Source: Kitasatospora cineracea (GTDB lineage: Bacteria; Actinomycetota; Actinomycetes; Streptomycetales; Streptomycetaceae). Taken from it: a stretch of DNA of 64,000 nucleotides. The stretch spans positions 4,898,001 through 4,962,000 of the forward strand of contig NZ_RJVJ01000001.1 in the NCBI RefSeq assembly GCF_003751605.1. Direction: 5' to 3'. Of the stretch, positions 32,409-40,753 are shown piece by piece. Below the pieces are notes generated by a model, which was given only the letters and a program-made list of their open reading frames with translations, was not told the DNA's origin and ran no database searches. Each line of letters opens with the position of its first letter. The first letter of the stretch is position 1. Both the position numbers and the translations under genes were made by a program.

Positions 32409-33371
32409 ATGGACGTGTCCGCGGGCCTGTGGGCCGGCACCATCGCGGTGCTGGTCGCGCTGATCGTGGCCGACTTCTTCATCGGGGGGCGCAAGCCGCA
32501 CGAGGTCTCGATCAAGGAGGCCGGGGTCTGGACCGCCGTGTGGGTGGTGCTGGCGGGCCTGTTCGGCGGCTTCGTCTGGTGGTACGCCGGATCGAAGTCC
32601 GGGGTGGAGTTCTTCGCCGGGTACGTCACCGAGAAGTCGCTCAGCGTGGACAACCTGTTCGTGTTCATCCTGATCATGGGCAAGTTCGCGGTGCCGCGGA
32701 TCTACCAGCAGTGGGTGCTGATGTTCGGCGTGATCATCGCCCTGGTGCTGCGGGCGGTCTTCATCGCGGGCGGCGCCGCGCTGGTCGCCGAGTTCTCCTG
32801 GGTGTTCTACGTCTTCGGCGCGTTCCTGGTCTGGACGGCCGTCAAACTGCTGCGGGAGGCCGGGCAGGACAAGACCGAGGAGGAGTTCGAGGAGGGCCGG
32901 CTGCTGCGGATGGTCAAGAAGCGGGTGCCGTCCACGAACGAGTACCACGGCACCAAGCTGTTCGTCCGGATCGACGGCAGGCGGCTGATGACGCCGATGA
33001 CGACCGTCATGCTGGCGATCGGCACCACCGACATGCTGTTCGCGCTGGACTCGATCCCGGCGATCTTCGGGCTCACCCAGGACGCGTACATCGTCTTCAC
33101 CGCCAACGCCTTCGCGCTGATGGGCCTGCGCCAGCTGTACTTCCTGATCGGCGGCCTGCTGACCAGGCTGGTCTACCTGTCCTACGGGCTGTCGGTCATC
33201 CTCGGCTTCATCGGCGTCAAGCTGATCCTGCACGCGCTGCACGAGAGCGGCGTGCACGTGCCGGAGATCGGCATCGCGTTCTCGCTGGGCTTCATCGTGG
33301 TGGTGCTGGCCGTCACCACCGTCGCCAGCCTGCTGGCCTCCCGGAAGCAGGACCGGGCGGCCGACGCCTGA
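32409..33371 (+). CDS. TerC-family membrane protein (Alx-like)
   Basis: A 320-residue integral membrane protein with about nine helices. TerC signatures are complete: YVTEKSLSVDNLFVFILIM with acidic residues in the helix, and ALDSIPAIFGLTQDAYIVFTAN. Members export metal ions, Alx exporting manganese, and some help load exported metalloenzymes. A charged loop (AGQDKTEEEFEEGRLLRMVK) lies mid-protein. ATG 32409 follows GGGGAGAG. I looked for a manganese-sensing leader RNA in the 190 bp upstream and found no convincing one. Confidence 0.9.
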   Translation: MDVSAGLWAGTIAVLVALIVADFFIGGRKPHEVSIKEAGVWTAVWVVLAGLFGGFVWWYAGSKSGVEFFAGYVTEKSLSVDNLFVFILIMGKFAVPRIYQQWVLMFGVIIALVLRAVFIAGGAALVAEFSWVFYVFGAFLVWTAVKLLREAGQDKTEEEFEEGRLLRMVKKRVPSTNEYHGTKLFVRIDGRRLMTPMTTVMLAIGTTDMLFALDSIPAIFGLTQDAYIVFTANAFALMGLRQLYFLIGGLLTRLVYLSYGLSVILGFIGVKLILHALHESGVHVPEIGIAFSLGFIVVVLAVTTVASLLASRKQDRAADA

Positions 33372-33398
33372 TGCGGGGTCAGGCGCCGCCCGGAAGGC

Positions 33399-33725
33399 TC
33401 AGCCGCGCGGGCTGAGCTCGGCCATCGCGTTCCAGCCGGTGCCCGGGACCTCGACGTTGACGATCTCCGGGGTCCGGGAGATGAAGTCCGGCATCCAGGC
33501 CATCGCGGTCTTGAAGTGCTCCGACTCGACGTGCCGGGCGCCCGCCTCGCCGTCCCGGAACGCCTCCAGCAGCACGTACTGGTGCGGGTCGTCGACGCTG
33601 CGGGACCACTCGAAGAAGACGTTGCCCTCCTCGGCGCGGGTCGAGGAGGTGAACTCCTCGACCCGCTCGATCCAGCTCCCGCTGTGCTCGGGCCGGACGG
33701 TGAACTTCACGGCGATGAAGATCAC
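33399..33725 (-). CDS. antibiotic biosynthesis monooxygenase-fold protein
   Basis: A 108-residue soluble protein of the ABM/YgiN dimeric ferredoxin-like fold: VIFIAVKFTVRPEHSGSW, FTSSTRAEEGNVFFEWSRS and YVLLEAFRDGEAGARHVESE, with the conserved histidine in ARHVESEHF. Members oxidise quinols or degrade small aromatic or heme-like molecules, or serve in detoxification. GTG 33725 follows GAGGAG by 8 bases. It is convergent with terC (27-bp gap) and shares no operon. Confidence 0.85.
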   Translation of the reverse strand: MIFIAVKFTVRPEHSGSWIERVEEFTSSTRAEEGNVFFEWSRSVDDPHQYVLLEAFRDGEAGARHVESEHFKTAMAWMPDFISRTPEIVNVEVPGTGWNAMAELSPRG

Positions 33726-33809
33726 GGCTGCTGCTCCTCTGCGGTGGGTGCGCACACGCACGCGTGTGCCTTCACCTGCAACGATCGCAGATCCCCCGCC
33801 CCCGGTGCG

Positions 33810-34829
33810 TCACCGGTGCCGCAGGTACGCCGCCGCGGTCGCGCGCAGCCGCTCGTGCAGGCCGTCGTACGCCCGGACCCGGCCGAGGACGGACTTCGGC
33901 AGCTTGGCGGCCATCGTGTAGTTGGTGTCGCAGACGTTCGCCGCCGGGGCCAACCCGGCCTGGCTGACCAGCTGGTAGGCGTCCAGCTGGTCCAGGCCGA
34001 GCAGGTCGGCCGTCCAGCCGACCAGGTCGTGCTGGCTGATCCGGAACGCGTCCTCCAGCGGGCGGGCCGAGCCGGTGCTGATCAGGTGGTCGTCGCTCTC
34101 CAGCCGGGGCCAGGCCGGGCCGCCGCCCTTGACCAGGTCGACGATGACGGTGGTGCGCATCGCCGCCTCCACGGCCGTCCCGCACACCTCGCCCTCGCCC
34201 TGCCGGGCGTGCCCGTCGCCGATCGCCAGCAGGGCGCCGTCCACGTTCACGCCGAAGTACGCGGTGGTGCCGGCCCGCATCTCGGGCGTGTCCAGGTTGC
34301 CGCCGTGCGCGCCCGGCGTGATCGAGGCCAGCACCTCGCCGGCCGCCGGGGCCACGCCGACCGTGCCGTGCATCGGGTCCAGCGGCAGCGCCACCGCGAA
34401 GTCGGAGTTCCGGGCCCGGAAGTGGCACAGGCCCGCGGCCACGTCCAGGTCGTACACCCAGACCCGCTCCTCCAGCGCCGGGTGCAGCATCGCGGTCTGA
34501 TGGGTGGCGGTCAGCGCCCCGAAGTGCGGGAAGGTGCTGGAGAAACCGCGGTCCCGGGCCGGGGTGATCTCCACGAAGTGCACCGCCAGCACGTCCCCCG
34601 GCTCGGCGCCCGCCACCGCGATCGGCCCGGTCACCGGGTTGAGGTACGGGAACGCGCACACCCGGCTGGGCAGGTCGTCCACGCCGCGCACCTTGCCGCC
34701 GAAGCAGTCCTCGGTGGTCAGCTCCACGATGCTGCCGGGCTGAACCGTCGTCAGCGGGGCGCGCCCGCCGAAGGTGTAGGCCCAGTTCTCCGGGCCGGGG
34801 GAGAGGCGGACGGTCTCGGGCAGGGTCAC
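33810..34829 (-). CDS. acetamidase/formamidase family protein
   Basis: A 339-residue cytoplasmic amidohydrolase of the FmdA/AmdA family, releasing ammonia from formamide, acetamide or other short amides. Family blocks: PGSIVELTTEDCFGGKV, GPIAVAGAEPGDVLAVHFVE, TPGAHGGNLDTPEMRAGTTA, ALLAIGDGHARQGEGEVCGT (metal ligands) and VCDTNYTMAAKLPKS. Its GTG overlaps the permease stop by 4 bases (GTGA), so it is cotranscribed and coupled to a transporter that presumably brings in its substrate. With the AmiC-like protein just upstream this looks like an amide nitrogen-source unit. Confidence 0.9.
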   Translation of the reverse strand: MTLPETVRLSPGPENWAYTFGGRAPLTTVQPGSIVELTTEDCFGGKVRGVDDLPSRVCAFPYLNPVTGPIAVAGAEPGDVLAVHFVEITPARDRGFSSTFPHFGALTATHQTAMLHPALEERVWVYDLDVAAGLCHFRARNSDFAVALPLDPMHGTVGVAPAAGEVLASITPGAHGGNLDTPEMRAGTTAYFGVNVDGALLAIGDGHARQGEGEVCGTAVEAAMRTTVIVDLVKGGGPAWPRLESDDHLISTGSARPLEDAFRISQHDLVGWTADLLGLDQLDAYQLVSQAGLAPAANVCDTNYTMAAKLPKSVLGRVRAYDGLHERLRATAAAYLRHR

Positions 34830-36283
34830 TGCTGCTCCTCGGGGACGGCGGGGCCCGCGGCGGTGGCGGGGTTCTCGACGGCGGGGTTCTCGACGGTGGG
34901 GTTCTCGACGACGGACAGTCTGGGGGTGCGGCCGGTGACGACCAGCCCGGTCAGCACCACCGCGCCGACCAGCAGCCAGACGAAGCCCAGCCGCTGCGCC
35001 GCGATGTTCGCGTTGACGACCACGTACGCCAGGACGGCGAAGCCGATCACCGGGGCGATCAGGTGCCGCCAGTAGTCCCTGCTGCGGTTGCGCACCAGGT
35101 AGTGCACCACCACGGCGACGTGCAGCACCAGGAAGGTGGTCAGCGCGCCGAAGTTGACCAGGGTGCTGAGCAGCGTGATGCCGTCGTCCCGGGAGGTCAT
35201 GTAGAGGCCGAGCACCAGCGAGACGCCGGCGGTCAGCAGGGTCGCGTTGACCGGCACCCGGCGGGTCGGGTGGACCTTGGCCAGGAAGGACGGCAGCTGG
35301 CGGTCGCGGGCCATGGCGAACAGCAGCCGGCTGGTCGCGGCCTGCGCCACCAGCGAGTTGGCGAAGCCCCAGGCCACCGCCGTCGCGGCGGCGGTCAGGG
35401 TGGCCAGCCAGCCGCCGGCCGCGGTGCGCGCGGCGTCGTAGAACGCGGTGCCGCCCGGGTCGCCGTCGCGGATCAGCGCGTCCGGGTCGGTCACCAGCAG
35501 CGAGGCCACCCAGGTCTGCACGATGAACAGGGTGCCCGCCAGCAGCAGCGCCGCCACCATCGACCGGCCGATGGCCTTCGTCGAGTCCCGGTTCTCCTCC
35601 GAGAGGGTGGAGATGCCGTCGAAGCCGAGGAAGCTGAGCACCGCGATCGACACCGCGCCGAACGCCAGGCTCCAGGAGAAGGTGTGCCCGTCGTACAGCG
35701 GCGTGAAGTCGAAGCCCCGGCCCTTGCCGTTCGCCAGCGCGACCACGCCGACCACCACGAACAGCGCCAGCACCACCAGTTCGCCGACCAGCACCGCCTT
35801 GTTGACCCGGGCGGTGGTCTCGATGCCCAGGTAGTTGACGGCGGTGTTCAGCAGCACGAACCCGACCACCCACAGCCACACCGGCACCGAGGACACCAGC
35901 GAGTTCATCGCCACCCCGGCGATCAGGTACAGCAGGCCCGGCACCAGCACGTAGTCCAGCAGGATCATCCACCCGGACAGGAAGCCCACCGGCGCGCCGA
36001 TCCCGCGCCCCGCGTAGGTGTACACCGAGCCCGCCATCGGGAACGCCCGGGACATCTGCGCGTACGACAGCGCGGTGAACATCATCGCCACCATGCCCAG
36101 CGCGTACGCCAGCGCGACCATGCCGCCGGAACCCTGGAAGACGCCGCCGAAGATGCCGAACGGCGCGATCGGCACCATGAACACCAACCCGTAGACCAGC
36201 AGGTCGGTGAAGGTCAGGGAGCGGCGCAACTCCTGTTGGTAGCCGTAGCTCTCGATGCCCTGCGGCGCGGGTGTGTCGGCCAT
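34826..36283 (-). CDS. APC-family amino acid/amide permease
   Basis: A 485-residue membrane transporter with 12 predicted helices. The APC hallmarks are LTFTDLLVYGLVFMVPIAPFG with the unwound helix, AGSVYTYAGRGIGAPVGFLSG, and FLGFDGISTLSEENRDSTKA. It likely imports an amino acid or amide by cation symport, the cargo being the substrate of the coupled amidase. The C-terminus carries the short repeat VENPTVENPAVENPAT from a 15-bp DNA repeat. ATG 36283 follows GGAGAGG and begins the two-gene operon; a TTCCAT-17-TACAGT promoter is about 45 bp upstream. Confidence 0.9.
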   Translation of the reverse strand: MADTPAPQGIESYGYQQELRRSLTFTDLLVYGLVFMVPIAPFGIFGGVFQGSGGMVALAYALGMVAMMFTALSYAQMSRAFPMAGSVYTYAGRGIGAPVGFLSGWMILLDYVLVPGLLYLIAGVAMNSLVSSVPVWLWVVGFVLLNTAVNYLGIETTARVNKAVLVGELVVLALFVVVGVVALANGKGRGFDFTPLYDGHTFSWSLAFGAVSIAVLSFLGFDGISTLSEENRDSTKAIGRSMVAALLLAGTLFIVQTWVASLLVTDPDALIRDGDPGGTAFYDAARTAAGGWLATLTAAATAVAWGFANSLVAQAATSRLLFAMARDRQLPSFLAKVHPTRRVPVNATLLTAGVSLVLGLYMTSRDDGITLLSTLVNFGALTTFLVLHVAVVVHYLVRNRSRDYWRHLIAPVIGFAVLAYVVVNANIAAQRLGFVWLLVGAVVLTGLVVTGRTPRLSVVENPTVENPAVENPATAAGPAVPEEQQ

Positions 36284-36324
36284 GGGTGACCCCTCTCCGT
36301 GACGGCCCAGCGGGTGTGGGGGAG

Positions 36325-36353
36325 ACTGTAGGGCCAAGTATTTCCAGATGGAA
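36325..36353 (-). promoter_or_regulatory. promoter of the permease-amidase operon
   Basis: Minus strand: TTCCAT (36353-36348), 17 bp, TACAGT (36330-36325). TTCC and GGAA arms around 36343-36353 (TTCCAGATGGAA) form a short palindrome over the -35 box, a possible operator. The leader would be about 35 nt. Confidence 0.5.
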
Positions 36354-36405
36354 GGGTTTTCTCGACGTGCGGGATCCGCTGCGCACGGTCACGGACGGCC
36401 CGGGG

Positions 36406-36435
36406 CAGGACGGTGCGGTGCAGGACGGTGCGGTG
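36406..36435. repeat. 15-bp direct duplication
   Basis: CAGGACGGTGCGGTG occurs twice head to tail in the gap between the AmiC-like gene and the permease promoter. Confidence 0.7.
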
Positions 36436-36474
36436 CGCGGGGCGGTTCGGGGAGGGGTGGCTCAGGGAGGGGGC

Positions 36475-37536
36475 TCAGGGCAGGACGGCGAAGCCCGGCC
36501 CCTCGGCCCGGGCCAGGTGCACCGTCCGCCGCCCGGCCCGCAGCAGCGGGGCCGCCGCCCGGGCCAGCCCGGACGGCTCCAGCGCGCGGCGGGCGGCCAG
36601 TCCCGCCAGCAGGTGCAGGCCGTCGTACAGGCCCACCGCGTACGCGTCCAGCACCGGCGCCCACGGGCCGCACAGCGCCCGGTGGCGCTCGGCCAGCGAC
36701 TGGCGCGGCTCCTCGGCCAGGGTGGCGAACGAGGGCATCGCCGCGTACAGCGTCCCGGTGCCGTCGCCGCCCAGCGCCAGCAGGCCGTTCTCCTCCAGCG
36801 CGCCGGACAGCCGCACCAGTCGGCGGTCCAGGCCGCTGCGCCGCAGCGCCCGGTGGAACACCACCTGGTCGCGCCCGATCAGGCTGAGCAGCAGCGCGTC
36901 CGCCCGGGCGGCGCGCAGCCCGTCCAGCAGCGGCTCGACCGCCCGCTCCACCGCCCCGAACGCCACCCGGCGCTCCAGCACCACCCGGGCTCCCGCCCCG
37001 GCCGCCAGCCGGGCGGCGGCCCGGTGCACGGTGCGCGGCCAGATGTAGTCGTTGCCGATCAGCGCCCACCGGCGCAGACCGTGACGATCCGTCAATTCCT
37101 GCATGGCCGAACCGAGTTGGGCCGTCGGGGCGATGCCGGTGCAGAGCACCCCGGGCCGCCGCGAGCCGCCCTCGTGCGGCGGCGTGAACACGTACGCGAT
37201 CCGCTCGGCGGCCACCGCCTCCACCGCCCGGTGCACGTCGCTGGTGTGGCAGCCCGCCAGCGCGTCCAGCGCGCCCGCCGCCAGCAGCCCGCGCACCTCG
37301 GCGGCCACCGGCTGCGGTGCCCCGCCCCCGTCCACCAGCACCAGTTCCAGCGGCCGGCCCCGCACCCCGCCGCGCGCGTTCACCTCGTGCGCGGCCAGCA
37401 GCGCGCCGTCCAGCGCGGACGGGCCGGTCAGCCCGAGCGTCCCGGACTGCGGCACGACGAGGCCCACCCGGAACGCGCCGCCCTCCCGTCCGAGGTGCAG
37501 CGCGTCGAGCGGATCGACCAGCCTGACGTCCAGCAT
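36475..37536 (-). CDS. AmiC-like amide-binding protein (periplasmic-binding fold, no signal peptide)
   Basis: A 353-residue protein with the type I periplasmic-binding fold: FRVGLVVPQSGTLGLTGPSA, HEVNARGGVRGRPLELVLVD, ALAGCHTSDVHRAVEAVAAE and WALIGNDYIWPRTVHRAAA, the last two typical of the FmdD/AmiC amide/urea group. There is no signal peptide or lipobox, so it is cytoplasmic like Pseudomonas AmiC, which senses amides and controls the antiterminator AmiR. No AmiR partner is present, but the gene lies upstream of a permease-amidase operon on the same strand and divergent from a MarR-type gene. ATG 37536 or the adjacent GTG 37539 is the start. Confidence 0.8.
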   Translation of the reverse strand: MLDVRLVDPLDALHLGREGGAFRVGLVVPQSGTLGLTGPSALDGALLAAHEVNARGGVRGRPLELVLVDGGGAPQPVAAEVRGLLAAGALDALAGCHTSDVHRAVEAVAAERIAYVFTPPHEGGSRRPGVLCTGIAPTAQLGSAMQELTDRHGLRRWALIGNDYIWPRTVHRAAARLAAGAGARVVLERRVAFGAVERAVEPLLDGLRAARADALLLSLIGRDQVVFHRALRRSGLDRRLVRLSGALEENGLLALGGDGTGTLYAAMPSFATLAEEPRQSLAERHRALCGPWAPVLDAYAVGLYDGLHLLAGLAARRALEPSGLARAAAPLLRAGRRTVHLARAEGPGFAVLP

Positions 37537-37637
37537 CACCCGTCCTCACGCGTTCCCCGCCGGTGCGAGTATGGTCGTGCCGCCGGACCCCGGGAAACCC
37601 CTCCGGGTCACGGCAGGGGATCGGAACGGGAGGCCGG

Positions 37638-38108
37638 ATGTCCGCGGACAGCGCCACGCGGGAGGACGCCGTCGGCCGGCAGGCCGCCGCGGGCGGGGAG
37701 GCCGCCCCGGCGCCGCTGCTGGTCGAACTCGTCGCGCTCGCCCACCGCCGCCTCACCACCGGACTGGCCGCCGCCCTCGCCGAGGAGGACTGCACCGTCG
37801 ACCAGTGGCGGGTGCTGCGCGCCCTCGCCGACGGACAGGGCCACCCGATGGGCGAACTCGCGCAGTCCCTGCTGATTCCGCAGGCCAGCCTCAGCCGCCT
37901 GGTCGACTCCCTCGCCGACACCGGCCAGGTCTACCGCCGCCACGACGAGCACGACCGCCGCCGGATCACCGCCCACCTCTCCCGCGCGGGCCGCACCCGC
38001 CTGGCCCGCCTCGACGCCCTCGCCGCCGCCCACGACAGCGCCGTCCGCGCCGCCTGCGACCTCCCCGTCGCGACGGCTGGCCCGCTGGCCCGCCTCGCCG
38101 CGCTCTGA
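37638..38108 (+). CDS. MarR-family transcriptional regulator
   Basis: A 156-residue winged-helix regulator: CTVDQWRVLRALADGQGHPM, GELAQSLLIPQASLSRLVDS with the recognition helix, and the wing RRHDEHDRRRITAHLSRAG. The C-terminal dimerisation helix is short. ATG 37638 has GGGAGGCC upstream. Divergent from the AmiC-like gene, it is a candidate controller of the amide unit; the 100-bp gap between them has no obvious palindrome. Confidence 0.88.
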   Translation: MSADSATREDAVGRQAAAGGEAAPAPLLVELVALAHRRLTTGLAAALAEEDCTVDQWRVLRALADGQGHPMGELAQSLLIPQASLSRLVDSLADTGQVYRRHDEHDRRRITAHLSRAGRTRLARLDALAAAHDSAVRAACDLPVATAGPLARLAAL

Positions 38109-38311
38109 ACCCCCTCCCGCCGGGCCGACCCCGGCTCAACACCGGTGCGGTACGCCCGATTCGGGCCCTGACGTCCCGTTGTACGGGGCGCTGTGACGCG
38201 GCTGTGACAACCGACGGACACGGCTGTGGATCATGACCGGATAGAACTGGGTCAAGAAAGTTTCCGGTCCGTTCCGGGCCGCTCCTCCGACCCCACCCGA
38301 GGTACACCGCC

Positions 38312-38980
38312 ATGCGCACCGCCACCCGTCTGACCGCCACTGCCGCCGTCGCCCTCCTCGCCGGGCTGGGCCTGACCGCCTGCAACGACGACGCCGCCAC
38401 CACCGCGACCGCCCCGACCAGCGCGGCGGCCCCGGCGTCCGGCACCGCCGCGGCCCCGGCCGGCGGCACGGCGGCGAGCCCGGCCGGCAGCACCGGCGGC
38501 ACCGGCACCGCCGCCTCGCCCAAGGCCGGCGGCGGCACCAAGTGCACCGCCCAGGACGTCAAGCTCACCGTGACCGGCCCGGCCGGCCGGGCCGGCGAGC
38601 AGCAGCCCGCCCGGGCCGAGGTCCGGGCCCAGAACACCTCCGGCAAGCCCTGCACGCTGACCGGCTTCCCGGGCGTCCGGCTCACCGACGACGAGGGCAA
38701 GGCCGGCCCGCTGGACGCCGTCCGCCAGGGCGGCGCCAACGCCGCTGCCGTCACCCTGCAGCCCGGCAAGTCCGCCGCCGCCCCGCTGATCTACAGCGAC
38801 GTCAACCTCCAGGGCAGCGCCTCCGGCCGCCTGGTCTGCGCCGTCCAGGGCTCCAAGCTCGCGGTGATCCTGCCCGACACCACCCAGCAGTCCCAGGTCC
38901 CGGTCACCGGCGGCGTCGACAACGGCACCCTCAACGTCTGCGGCGACCTCACCGTCGGCCCCTTCGAGACCGCCGCCTGA
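38312..38980 (+). CDS. DUF4232 lipoprotein
   Basis: A 222-residue secreted lipoprotein. The signal peptide ends in lipobox LTAC, lipidated at Cys24. A low-complexity Ala/Thr/Pro/Gly linker (about 30-75) follows. The folded part (about 77-222) is DUF4232: KCTAQDVKLTVTGPAGRAGE, VRAQNTSGKPCTLTGFPGVR and NVCGDLTVGPF, with four conserved cysteines. These surface proteins are abundant in streptomycetes and have no known role. The upstream gap 38109-38311 contains AT-richer TTGTACGG and GATAGAACT elements around 38176-38250, likely promoter parts. Confidence 0.88.
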   Translation: MRTATRLTATAAVALLAGLGLTACNDDAATTATAPTSAAAPASGTAAAPAGGTAASPAGSTGGTGTAASPKAGGGTKCTAQDVKLTVTGPAGRAGEQQPARAEVRAQNTSGKPCTLTGFPGVRLTDDEGKAGPLDAVRQGGANAAAVTLQPGKSAAAPLIYSDVNLQGSASGRLVCAVQGSKLAVILPDTTQQSQVPVTGGVDNGTLNVCGDLTVGPFETAA

Positions 38981-39139
38981 CCGCCGCCCGACCGCCGCCC
39001 GGCCCCCGTCCGACCGCCGCCGCCACGCCCGGCCGGCGGCACCCCGCTCACCCGTTCCGCCTGCTGACGGTGCGTCACCCGGGCCCCCGGGAGACGGTGG
39101 ACAGATCGTTCGTCCACCCCTGATCCGCGGAGGCCCGGG

Positions 39140-39289
39140 ATGTACCAGAACCAGTTGGCGAAGACCGGCGCGGGCGTGCTCGTGCTCGGCGGACTCACCG
39201 TCGCCGGGTGGTGGATGATCGCGGTCGCGGCCGTCCTGGTCGCGCTCGGCGTGCTCTGCGTCCGGTTCGGCTTCCGCCGTGGACGCTGA
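39140..39289 (+). CDS. 49-residue LAKTG-type membrane peptide
   Basis: A very small protein: MYQNQLAKTG, then a hydrophobic helix of about 30 residues with paired Trp, and a basic end RFGFRRGR. This layout, LAxTG followed by a hydrophobic stretch and a short positive tail, is exactly that of a C-terminal sortase sorting signal, but here it makes up almost the whole protein. It may simply be a small tail-like membrane protein. ATG 39140 is preceded by CGGAGG about 7 bases upstream, strong support for translation. Its stop overlaps the start of the glycosyltransferase gene by 11 bases, suggesting coupled expression. Confidence 0.7.
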   Translation: MYQNQLAKTGAGVLVLGGLTVAGWWMIAVAAVLVALGVLCVRFGFRRGR

Positions 39290-40664
39290 GCACCCGGCGC
39301 CCGCCGCGCTGACGGCCTGGCGGCACCGGCCCGCGGCCCTGCTCGCGGCCGTCGCCGCCCTGTCCGTCGCCGCCCTGGTCGCCACCGGCTACGGGCTGCG
39401 CGCCTGGGCCGCCGCCACCGGCACCGGCGGCGGCTGGGCGGACTGGGCGTGGGCCCCGCTGGCCCTGGCGCTCGCCGTCCAGACCGGCCTCTACCTCGCC
39501 GAACGCCCCGTCCGGGCCACCCCCGCCCAGCAGCGCGCCCTCGACCGGCTCGACGTCGCCGTCCTCGTCCCGCTCTACAACGAGGACCCCGGCTACCTGC
39601 GCACCGCCCTGCACTCGCTGCTCACCCAGACCCGCCCCCCGCAGTCCGCGCACGTCGTCGACGACGGCTCCACCACCGGGTACGCGGACCTGCGGACCGA
39701 GTGGCTCGCCGCCGCCGCCCGGGCCGGCGTCCGCGCCACCTGGCAGCGCCGGCCCAACCGCGGCAAGCGCGCCGCCCAGGTCGCCGCCGCCGCGCACTGC
39801 CCCGGCGCCGACGTCCTGGTCACCGTCGACTCCGACGCCCACCTCGACCCGCACGCCCTGCACGAACTGCTCCAGCCCCTCGCCGACCCGAAGGTCCAGG
39901 CCGTCGCCGGAGTCGTCCTCGCGCACAACAACCGGCACGGCCTGATCAGCCGGATCACCGACCTCTGGTACGTCACCAACCAGCTCGTCGACCGCTCCGC
40001 GCTCTCCCCGCTCGGCGCCGTCATGGTCTGCTCCGGCAGCCTCGCCGCCTACCGCGCCGACCTGCTCACCGACCACCGCGAGCAGTACCTCGGCGAGACC
40101 TTCGCCGGACGGCCCGTCACCTTCTCCGACGACTCCCTGCTCACCTTCTACGCCCTGCGACGCGGCCGCGTCGTCCAACAACCCTCGGCGGTCGTCTTCT
40201 CCGTCATGCCCGAGAACGTCGGCCACCACCTGCGCCAGTACCTGCGCTGGATGCGCGGCTCCACCATCCGCTCGCTGTGGCGGGTGCGCTACCTGCCGCT
40301 CGGCCACCCCGCCCTGCTCGTCCAGGTCCTGCGCTGGTACCAGCACCTCGCCGCCACCGCCACCGCCGCCCTGCTGCTCACCCACACCTGGCGCACCGGC
40401 ACCGTCCTCCCGCCCGCCCTGCTCGCCGTCCCCCCGCTGATCGTCGCCGGACAGACCCTGCGCTACCTCACCGTCCGCCGCTCCGACCAGCCCGTCCGCT
40501 CCCAACTCGCCACCTGGGCCCTCACCCCGCTCGCCGCCGCCTGGTCCTGGACGGTGCTGCGCCCGCTGCGCTGGTACGCCGCCCTCACCTGCCTGCGCAC
40601 CGGCTGGGGCACCCGCCAGCACGGCCCCGAGGTGGCGCTCGCCCCCGCCGCGGCCCGGCGGTAG
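39279..40664 (+). CDS. membrane family 2 glycosyltransferase (chitin/hyaluronan synthase type)
   Basis: A 461-residue processive-type glycosyltransferase with GT-A fold. Two N-terminal helices (about 20-42 and 58-75), then the catalytic domain: VAVLVPLYNEDPGYLRTAL, VVDDGST, the DxD at VTVDSDAHLD (184-186), the catalytic base in FSDDSLLTF, and the polymer-binding Q-x-x-R-W as QYLRWMRG. Three or four C-terminal helices form the export channel. It probably makes an extracellular polysaccharide from a nucleotide sugar. GTG 39279 overlaps the small LAKTG peptide gene, a likely partner. Confidence 0.88.
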   Translation: MDAEHPAPAALTAWRHRPAALLAAVAALSVAALVATGYGLRAWAAATGTGGGWADWAWAPLALALAVQTGLYLAERPVRATPAQQRALDRLDVAVLVPLYNEDPGYLRTALHSLLTQTRPPQSAHVVDDGSTTGYADLRTEWLAAAARAGVRATWQRRPNRGKRAAQVAAAAHCPGADVLVTVDSDAHLDPHALHELLQPLADPKVQAVAGVVLAHNNRHGLISRITDLWYVTNQLVDRSALSPLGAVMVCSGSLAAYRADLLTDHREQYLGETFAGRPVTFSDDSLLTFYALRRGRVVQQPSAVVFSVMPENVGHHLRQYLRWMRGSTIRSLWRVRYLPLGHPALLVQVLRWYQHLAATATAALLLTHTWRTGTVLPPALLAVPPLIVAGQTLRYLTVRRSDQPVRSQLATWALTPLAAAWSWTVLRPLRWYAALTCLRTGWGTRQHGPEVALAPAAARR

Positions 40665-40740
40665 CCGCACCGCCCGTACCGTTCGTGTCGGCACCGCCCG
40701 CCCCGCCCGGCCGCGTTCGAACACCGTCGGCGCCGACCCC

Positions 40741-40753
40741 TACGATGTGCGCC
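40741..40753 (+). promoter_or_regulatory. -10-like element giving a leaderless kinase transcript
   Basis: TACGAT (40741-40746) ends 7 nt before ATG 40754; no ribosome-binding site precedes the ATG. A TTCGAA at 40716-40721 could be the -35 box, with a long 19-bp spacer. Confidence 0.5.

Noticed and set aside
26312..33371. Biosynthetic gene cluster around the ATP-grasp and FG-GAP-like genes
   Set aside because: No core synthase, carrier protein or precursor peptide; the genes point in mixed directions with separate promoters.
38150..38185. ATTCGG at about 38158 as another sigma-K promoter on the minus strand
   Set aside because: No CAATCC/CCATCC at the 15-bp spacing.
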